Shown piece by piece: positions 58,895-64,000 of a stretch of DNA of 64,000 nucleotides (the first letter of the stretch is position 1; each line of letters begins with the position of its first letter). The position numbers and the translations under genes were made by a program. The notes beneath the pieces were generated by a model that had not been told where the DNA came from, did not search any database, and saw only the letters and a program-made list of their open reading frames with translations. Source of the stretch: Altererythrobacter ishigakiensis. GTDB lineage: Bacteria > Pseudomonadota > Alphaproteobacteria > Sphingomonadales > Sphingomonadaceae. The stretch spans positions 1,512,001 through 1,576,000 of the forward strand of contig NZ_CP015963.1 in assembly GCF_001663155.1 (NCBI RefSeq), written 5' to 3'.

Positions 58895-60760
58895 ATGGCA
58901 ACGAAAGCCGCTGAAAAGCCGACTTCACCCAACCAGCAACCCGATGCCGTGGTCGTCCGCTTCGCGGGCGACAGCGGCGACGGGATGCAGCTGACTGGCG
59001 GGCAGTTTACACTTTCAACCGCGCTGGCAGGCAATGACCTCGCCACATTCCCCGATTTCCCGGCAGAAATACGCGCGCCGCAAGGCACGCTGTTCGGCGT
59101 GTCAGCGTTCCAGATCAACTTTGGCGCGCGTGAGATCGACACGGCGGGCGACGAGCCCGATGTGCTGGTGGCGATGAACCCCGCGGCGCTGAAGGTGAAC
59201 CTGCCTTCGCTTAAGCCCGGCGGTTTGGTGATCGTTGACGAGGGCGAGTTTACCAAACGCAATCTCGACAAAGCGAAATATGATGTCAGCCCTTTGGAGG
59301 ATGACACCCTCGCCAAATACGACGTGCTCAAGCTCGATATCTCGGCGATGACCGTGGAGGCGGTGAAGCCGTTCGGGCTGGGCAACAAGGATGCCTTGCG
59401 CTGCAAGAACATGTGGACGCTGGGTCTGGCGCTGTGGATGTTCGACCGTCCGCGCGCACCACTGCACGAATGGCTCAATAGCAAGTTCGCCAAGAAGCCA
59501 GACATTGCGAAGGCTAACATCGCCGCACTGGACGCCGGGCATGCCTATGGCGAAACGGCGGAACTCGCCGGACCGCTCAAACAGGTGCATCTGGACCCTG
59601 TCCCGACGCAGCCGGGGCTTTATCGCACAGTCACCGGCGCGGAGGCGGTCTCGCTTGGCCTTGTGGCGGGCGCGCGCTTGCTGCGCCTGCCAATGTTCTT
59701 CGGCGGTTATCCGATCACCCCGGCGTCAGCGATTTTGCACCATCTGGCGCAGATGAAGGAATTCAACGTCACCACCTTCCAGGCGGAAGACGAAATTGCC
59801 GCGATCTGCGCGGCAATTGGCGCGAGCTATGCCGGTTCGCTGGGTGTGACCAGCTCGTCTGGCCCGGGTATCGCGCTCAAGACCGAGGCGATGGGCCTTG
59901 GCATCATGACCGAACTACCGCTGGTGATCGTCAATTCGCAGCGCGGCGGACCGTCAACAGGCCTGCCAACAAAGACCGAGCAGAGCGACCTCTATCAGGC
60001 GGTTTATGGCCGCAATGGCGATGCGCCGATCCCGGTTATCGCCGCGCGCAGCCCTGGCGATGCGTTTGAATGCGCGATCGAGGCATGCCGGATCGCGGTA
60101 CAATATATGACGCCCACGATCCTGCTGACAGATGGCTATATCGCCAATGCGTCTGAGCCATGGAAAGTACCAAACCCTGACGCGTTTGAGCGCTTTCCGG
60201 CAGAATTCCTGACCAAGCCCAACGGTCCTGACGGGCAGCTGCTGCCGTACAAGCGTAACGAGCTTGGCGCGCGGCCTTGGATCAAGCCTGGCACACCGGG
60301 CCTGATGCACCGCATCGGCGGGATCGAGAAGGCGAAGGACACCGGCCATATCGATTATTCGCCCGCCAACCACCAGGCGATGACTGATGCACGCATGGGC
60401 AAGATCGCGGGTATCAAGGTGCGCGATCAACAGATCGAACTGGGTGAAGCAGGCGGCAAACTTGCGATTGTCGGCTGGGGCAGCACATATGGTCCGATCC
60501 ATCAGGCGGTGCTGCGTGCTAGGCGCGAAGGGCTGGATGTCAGCCATATCCACGTTCGCCATATCTGGCCGATGCCTGCAAACCTTGGTGAGTTGTTGAA
60601 GAGCTATGATCAGGTGATCGTCCCAGAGATGAACACCGGCCAATTCAAGACACTGCTGCGCGATCAGTTCCTGATCGATGCCAAACCGTTGACCAAGACC
60701 AGCGGGCAGCCCTTTACGATTTCAGAGATCACGCGCGCGATCAAAGGAGCGCTGTCATGA
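58895..60760 (+). CDS. korA: 2-oxoglutarate:ferredoxin oxidoreductase, gamma-alpha fused subunit
   Basis: Larger subunit of the two-subunit (KorAB) 2-oxoacid:ferredoxin oxidoreductase, which oxidises 2-oxoglutarate (or a related 2-oxoacid) to an acyl-CoA and reduces ferredoxin. Residues about 15-200 form the gamma domain (RFAGDSGDGMQLTGGQ) and the rest the alpha pyrimidine-binding domains (FFGGYPITPASAI, EDEIAAICAAIGASYAG, SSGPGIALKTEAMG). It has 621 residues and overlaps korB by four bases (ATGA). A strong AGGATAGCAG region precedes the ATG. Parallels the oxygen-tolerant Kor enzymes of other aerobes. Confidence 0.93.
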   Translation: MATKAAEKPTSPNQQPDAVVVRFAGDSGDGMQLTGGQFTLSTALAGNDLATFPDFPAEIRAPQGTLFGVSAFQINFGAREIDTAGDEPDVLVAMNPAALKVNLPSLKPGGLVIVDEGEFTKRNLDKAKYDVSPLEDDTLAKYDVLKLDISAMTVEAVKPFGLGNKDALRCKNMWTLGLALWMFDRPRAPLHEWLNSKFAKKPDIAKANIAALDAGHAYGETAELAGPLKQVHLDPVPTQPGLYRTVTGAEAVSLGLVAGARLLRLPMFFGGYPITPASAILHHLAQMKEFNVTTFQAEDEIAAICAAIGASYAGSLGVTSSSGPGIALKTEAMGLGIMTELPLVIVNSQRGGPSTGLPTKTEQSDLYQAVYGRNGDAPIPVIAARSPGDAFECAIEACRIAVQYMTPTILLTDGYIANASEPWKVPNPDAFERFPAEFLTKPNGPDGQLLPYKRNELGARPWIKPGTPGLMHRIGGIEKAKDTGHIDYSPANHQAMTDARMGKIAGIKVRDQQIELGEAGGKLAIVGWGSTYGPIHQAVLRARREGLDVSHIHVRHIWPMPANLGELLKSYDQVIVPEMNTGQFKTLLRDQFLIDAKPLTKTSGQPFTISEITRAIKGALS

Positions 60761-61773
60761 ACGAGATGACCAAGATCGAAACCACATTGAAGGATTGGGA
60801 AACCGATCAGGAAGTCCGCTGGTGCCCGGGTTGCGGGGACTATGCGATCCTGAAGGCGGTGCAGCGCACACTGCCGCAATTGGGCAGCGACCCGTCCAAC
60901 ACCTGCTTCATCAGCGGAATCGGCTGCTCGAGCCGTTTTCCCTATTACATCGAGAGCTATGGCTTCCACACCATCCACGGCCGCGCGCCGGCGGTGGCAA
61001 CGGGCGTAAAGCTGGCCAATCCCGATCTCGATGTGTGGCTGGTGACCGGCGACGGCGATGGCCTTTCGATCGGCGGCAACCATCTGATGCATGCGCTGCG
61101 GCGCAATGTGAATATGCAGATCCTGTTGTTCAATAACGAGATTTATGGCCTGACCAAGGGGCAGGCATCGCCTACCAGCCGGGTCGGTACGCGCAGCCCG
61201 TCGACGCCGACCGGCTCGGTTGATGCACCGACCCGCGTTTCGGCTTTCGCGCTGGGCGTGGGCGCGCGATTTGTGGCGCGCGGGTTCGACGTGTCGAAGA
61301 AGCTGCCCGATGTGCTAAAGGCCGCGCATGCGCACCAGGGTGCGGCGATTGTAGAGATTTACCAGAACTGCATCGTTTACAATAAAGACGTGTTCGATGG
61401 CTTTGCCGCGCCAAAGGGGGCGGAGGACAGCCAGCTATGGCTTGAAGATGGCGAGCCGATGCTTTTCGCAAATGGCACCAAGGGTATCGCGCTCGATCAC
61501 GACAAGCTGGCGTTGAAAGTGGTCGATGTGATTGATGGCGATTGGAAGTCAGCCGGTGTGATCGTGCACGACGTGAAGAACCGTTCGATTGCGCACATGC
61601 TGGTCGAACTGCCCTTCGGTCCGTTCCCGAAAGCGTTGGGTGTACTTTACGATGACCCCGCACCGACATTCGAAGTGCTGGTTGCTGAGGAGCGTCAGCG
61701 CGCAAGTGAAGGTAAGGAGCCGAACTTGGCTGCACTGCTTGCCAAGGGGCAGACTTGGACGGTTGAGGAGTAA
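60757..61773 (+). CDS. korB: 2-oxoglutarate:ferredoxin oxidoreductase, beta subunit
   Basis: Thiamine diphosphate and [4Fe-4S] subunit, 338 residues. Seen: the cluster ligands WCPGCGDYAI near 22 and GCSSRFPYY, and the TPP motif VTGDGDGLSIGGNH. IYGLTKGQASPTSR is the conserved active-site region of KorB/VorB-type subunits. No separate ferredoxin-like delta subunit gene is present, which is expected for the two-subunit type. Starts four bases inside the korA stop. Confidence 0.94.
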   Translation: MNEMTKIETTLKDWETDQEVRWCPGCGDYAILKAVQRTLPQLGSDPSNTCFISGIGCSSRFPYYIESYGFHTIHGRAPAVATGVKLANPDLDVWLVTGDGDGLSIGGNHLMHALRRNVNMQILLFNNEIYGLTKGQASPTSRVGTRSPSTPTGSVDAPTRVSAFALGVGARFVARGFDVSKKLPDVLKAAHAHQGAAIVEIYQNCIVYNKDVFDGFAAPKGAEDSQLWLEDGEPMLFANGTKGIALDHDKLALKVVDVIDGDWKSAGVIVHDVKNRSIAHMLVELPFGPFPKALGVLYDDPAPTFEVLVAEERQRASEGKEPNLAALLAKGQTWTVEE

Positions 61774-61794
61774 GCTCCTCACCGGGTCGCACCG

Positions 61795-62790
61795 ATGGAC
61801 AATCTAACGCATTCACTGGTCGGTGCGCTGCTGGGGCAGGCCGGGCTCAAGAAGAAAACGGGCCTCGCGATGCCCGCGCTGGTGATCGGTGCGAACCTGC
61901 CCGATGTCGATGCGGCGTGCTTCTTCTGGCTTGAAGGGCAAGAGCATCTGGGTTTCCGCCGCGGGATTACACATGGCCCGCCCGCGATGGTGCTTTTGCC
62001 ACTTTTATTGGCGGGGCTGCTGTGGGGCTATGACCGCTGGCAGACGAAGCGTGGCAAACGGCCTGAATGTCGGCTGCCGGTGCATTTTGGCTGGCTTTAT
62101 GCACTGAGCCTGCTCGGATGCCTGACGCACCCCGCGCTCGACTGGCTCAATGTCTATGGTGTGCGCTTCCTAGAGCCGTTCTCGAGCCAGTGGTTCTACG
62201 GCGATACGCTGTTCATCATCGATGTGTGGCTGTGGGCGCTAATGGGGTTTGCGACATGGTTCTCGCTGCGGCGAGAGAACAAGGGCGGGGAGTGGATGAA
62301 GCCCGCGCGCGCAGCAATAGCTGTGAGCCTTGCGTATATCGGGCTGAATGGAGTGATTTCTGAGCAGGCTCTGGGCCAGACCGCTCAAGAATCGGCACCG
62401 TATGAAAGCAAGATGATCGCGAGCCCAGTGCCATTCAACTTTTGGGAACGCGAAATAATTCTCCAAAAGCCACTCATTGAGGAGAACGAGCTTAGAGTCG
62501 CATTCGCCTACGATGTTGGCAATTGGTCAATTGCTGATGACACGCCAAAGCTGCAGGCGATCTCGAAAGGCGCTTGTTTTTGGCCAACTAGAGAGGTTTG
62601 GCGAACAAATGATAGGGAGGTGCAGGCCTTCCTGTTCTGGACCCGTGCGCCCTTTGCCGAACGCGCCGAGGATGGCTCGGTCTTGCTGCGCGATGCGCGC
62701 TTCTATGATCCGCGTGCACGGGATCGCTTCACTGTCGCTTTGCCGGATGTGCGGTGTGAGCCATTGAGCCGGGAACCTCCCGGCGGGTAA
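61795..62790 (+). CDS. YdjM-like membrane-bound metal-dependent hydrolase
   Basis: A 331-residue protein of the DUF457/YdjM family. It begins MDNLTHSLVGALLGQAG, with the conserved DxLTHSL-like metal motif, then NLPDVDAA, RRGITHGPPAM and LTHPALDWLNVYGVRFLEP, together carrying several His and Asp that could bind metal. Four or five membrane segments lie between 20 and 215, and the C-terminal 110 residues form a soluble domain. A phosphatase-like or lipid role is possible but not shown. It follows korB by 21 bases. Confidence 0.85.
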   Translation: MDNLTHSLVGALLGQAGLKKKTGLAMPALVIGANLPDVDAACFFWLEGQEHLGFRRGITHGPPAMVLLPLLLAGLLWGYDRWQTKRGKRPECRLPVHFGWLYALSLLGCLTHPALDWLNVYGVRFLEPFSSQWFYGDTLFIIDVWLWALMGFATWFSLRRENKGGEWMKPARAAIAVSLAYIGLNGVISEQALGQTAQESAPYESKMIASPVPFNFWEREIILQKPLIEENELRVAFAYDVGNWSIADDTPKLQAISKGACFWPTREVWRTNDREVQAFLFWTRAPFAERAEDGSVLLRDARFYDPRARDRFTVALPDVRCEPLSREPPGG

Positions 62791-62804
62791 TTCGCTTGGG
62801 AGAA

Positions 62805-64000
62805 ATGGCGAGTCCCCAAATCGTATGGCTGCGGCGCGATCTGCGTATGGTAGACAATCCCGCGCTCTATCACGCGGCGCAGGCTGGTCCAGTGATCGCG
62901 GTCTATGTGCTCGATGACGAACGCGCGGGTTCGCACAAATACGGCGGTGCTTCGCGCTGGTGGCTGCACCATTCGCTAACGAGCTTGCAAAACAGCTTCG
63001 CCCAGCGCCACGCGCGCATCATTCTGCGCAAGGGCGATGCGGTGGAGGAACTGTGCAAGATCGCGGAGGAAACCGGTTCAGAAACCGTCCACGCAAACCG
63101 CCATTACGAGCCGTGGTGGCGCAAGGCGCAGGGTGAGCTCAAGGACAAGCTCGACCTAGAGCTTTACGATGCAAATTTCCTGCTGCCTCCCGGCGCGGTA
63201 ACGACGGGTTCGGGCACGCCGTACAAGATCTACACGCCGTTTGCGAAAGCGACGCTGGAGATGCTTCCGCCGCGTGACGAACTGCCAGAGCCGGAGACGC
63301 TCTCTTCTCCCGACACATGGCCCGCCAGCGATGCGCTGGATGACTGGCAATTGCTGCCCACGCGCCCTGATTGGGCAGGCGGCATGCGAGGCTTTTGGGA
63401 AGTGGGCGAGAAGGCCGCACACGAACGCCTCGACTGGTGGGAAGACCACACCGATGACTATGACGATGCGCGCAATCTGCCGTCGGTCGACAAAACCAGT
63501 CAGCTCTCGCCCTACCTCCATTTCGGCGAGGTCAGCCCGGTGCAGATCTGGCATGCGCTCAAGAACAAGCGCTCGCATGGCTGGAAGACCTATGAGAAAG
63601 AGCTGATCTGGCGCGATTATGCGCAAAACGCGATTTGCCAGTTCCCACGCTATGCGCTTGACAATTACCGCGAGGATTTTGACCAAATCGCATGGCGCGA
63701 TCCGGAGAATGACGAAGCCGCTGCGCGCGATCTGAAAGCCTGGCAGCAGGGGCAAACCGGCTACCCCATTGTCGATGCCGGTATGCGGCAGCTTTGGCAG
63801 ACCGGCTGGATGCACAACCGCGTGCGGATGATCGCGGCAAGCTTCCTGATCAAGCATCTGCTGATCGACTGGCGCGTCGGCGAACAGTGGTTCTGGGATA
63901 CGCTGGTCGATGCCGATTACGCCAGCAATGCCACCAATTGGCAGTGGGTGGCGGGTACAGGTGTCGACAGCAATATGTTCGTGCGGATAATGGCGCCGCT
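62805..64000 (+). CDS. phrB: Deoxyribodipyrimidine photolyase, C-terminus cut by window edge
   Basis: Light-driven repair of pyrimidine dimers, or a cryptochrome-type relative. From the ATG at 62805, preceded by GGGAGAA, the frame is open for about 398 codons to the edge. It begins QIVWLRRDLRMVDNPAL (antenna-binding alpha/beta domain), with LSPYLHFGEVSP and WRDYAQNAICQFP, then the FAD-binding GQTGYPIVDAGMRQLWQTGWMHNR and ASNATNWQWVAGTGVDS, the typical FAD site. Photolyases are near 460-480 residues, so about 70 are missing. Starts 15 bases after the hydrolase gene. Confidence 0.93.
   Translation, partial: MASPQIVWLRRDLRMVDNPALYHAAQAGPVIAVYVLDDERAGSHKYGGASRWWLHHSLTSLQNSFAQRHARIILRKGDAVEELCKIAEETGSETVHANRHYEPWWRKAQGELKDKLDLELYDANFLLPPGAVTTGSGTPYKIYTPFAKATLEMLPPRDELPEPETLSSPDTWPASDALDDWQLLPTRPDWAGGMRGFWEVGEKAAHERLDWWEDHTDDYDDARNLPSVDKTSQLSPYLHFGEVSPVQIWHALKNKRSHGWKTYEKELIWRDYAQNAICQFPRYALDNYREDFDQIAWRDPENDEAAARDLKAWQQGQTGYPIVDAGMRQLWQTGWMHNRVRMIAASFLIKHLLIDWRVGEQWFWDTLVDADYASNATNWQWVAGTGVDSNMFVRIMAP

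Overview
The window is a gene-dense chromosomal segment of an alphaproteobacterium. The protein families and gene set fit Sphingomonadales, most likely Erythrobacteraceae: KorAB 2-oxoglutarate:ferredoxin oxidoreductase, a B3-type metallo-beta-lactamase homologue, DUF2855, sdhCDA and PHA genes of a class-II-like type. This assignment is inference from protein resemblance, as no rRNA or tRNA gene was found. No insertion sequence, phage gene, CRISPR array or integrase was seen. The sequence starts inside an AMP nucleosidase gene and ends inside a photolyase gene.

Layout. 1-2.4 kb (minus): amn, then the rpsF-rpsR-rplI ribosomal operon with a strong terminator. 2.6-5 kb: DUF808 membrane protein, a glutathione transferase, and a small patch with a decayed reading frame and a DUF3592 protein. 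5-9 kb: acyl-CoA synthetase and a MurC/Mpl-like ligase, divergent from an LD-carboxypeptidase (peptidoglycan turnover). 9-12 kb: fabD-fabG and dnaN, with a structured element just before dnaN. 12-17.5 kb: a secreted small protein, a glutathione transferase broken by one stop codon, DUF2855, a D-aminoacylase-type amidohydrolase and an epoxide-hydrolase-like protein. 17.5-21.4 kb (minus): phaC-phaZ-ferredoxin reductase.

21.6-26.1 kb holds the most notable feature: two tandem PAS-GGDEF-EAL-PilZ proteins whose catalytic domains have decayed reciprocally. The first keeps the EAL (phosphodiesterase) residues but has a ruined GGDEF. The second keeps GGDEF (cyclase) but has lost key EAL residues. Both keep PilZ c-di-GMP-binding motifs. 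26-36 kb: lepA, bamD, nhaA, recN, DUF2165, ligA, a 50-residue membrane protein, cinA and an SDR. 36.6-42.5 kb: a large M14 carboxypeptidase facing a minus-strand operon of SDR, B3 metallo-beta-lactamase, prmA and DUF2459. 42.6-45.2 kb: sdhC-sdhD-sdhA without sdhB. 45-50 kb: C13 (legumain-like) peptidase, a phytase-like/cyclophilin fusion and a BlaI-BlaR1-like pair with a dyad operator candidate. 50-58.7 kb: YpfJ peptidase, 3-hydroxybutyrate dehydrogenase, M28 peptidase, guaB, rsmB, TPR protein, a glutathione transferase, rppH and an HSL-type esterase. 58.9-64 kb: korA-korB, a membrane hydrolase and phrB.

How they may work together: phaC/phaZ and the distant bdhA cover polyester storage and use of its 3-hydroxybutyrate monomer class. 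KorAB needs a ferredoxin, and the FprA-like reductase encoded after phaZ could connect ferredoxin to NADP(H). LdcA and the Mur ligase would form a peptidoglycan recycling step if the ligase is of the Mpl type. Most of the rest is housekeeping (translation, replication, repair, nucleotide and envelope functions).
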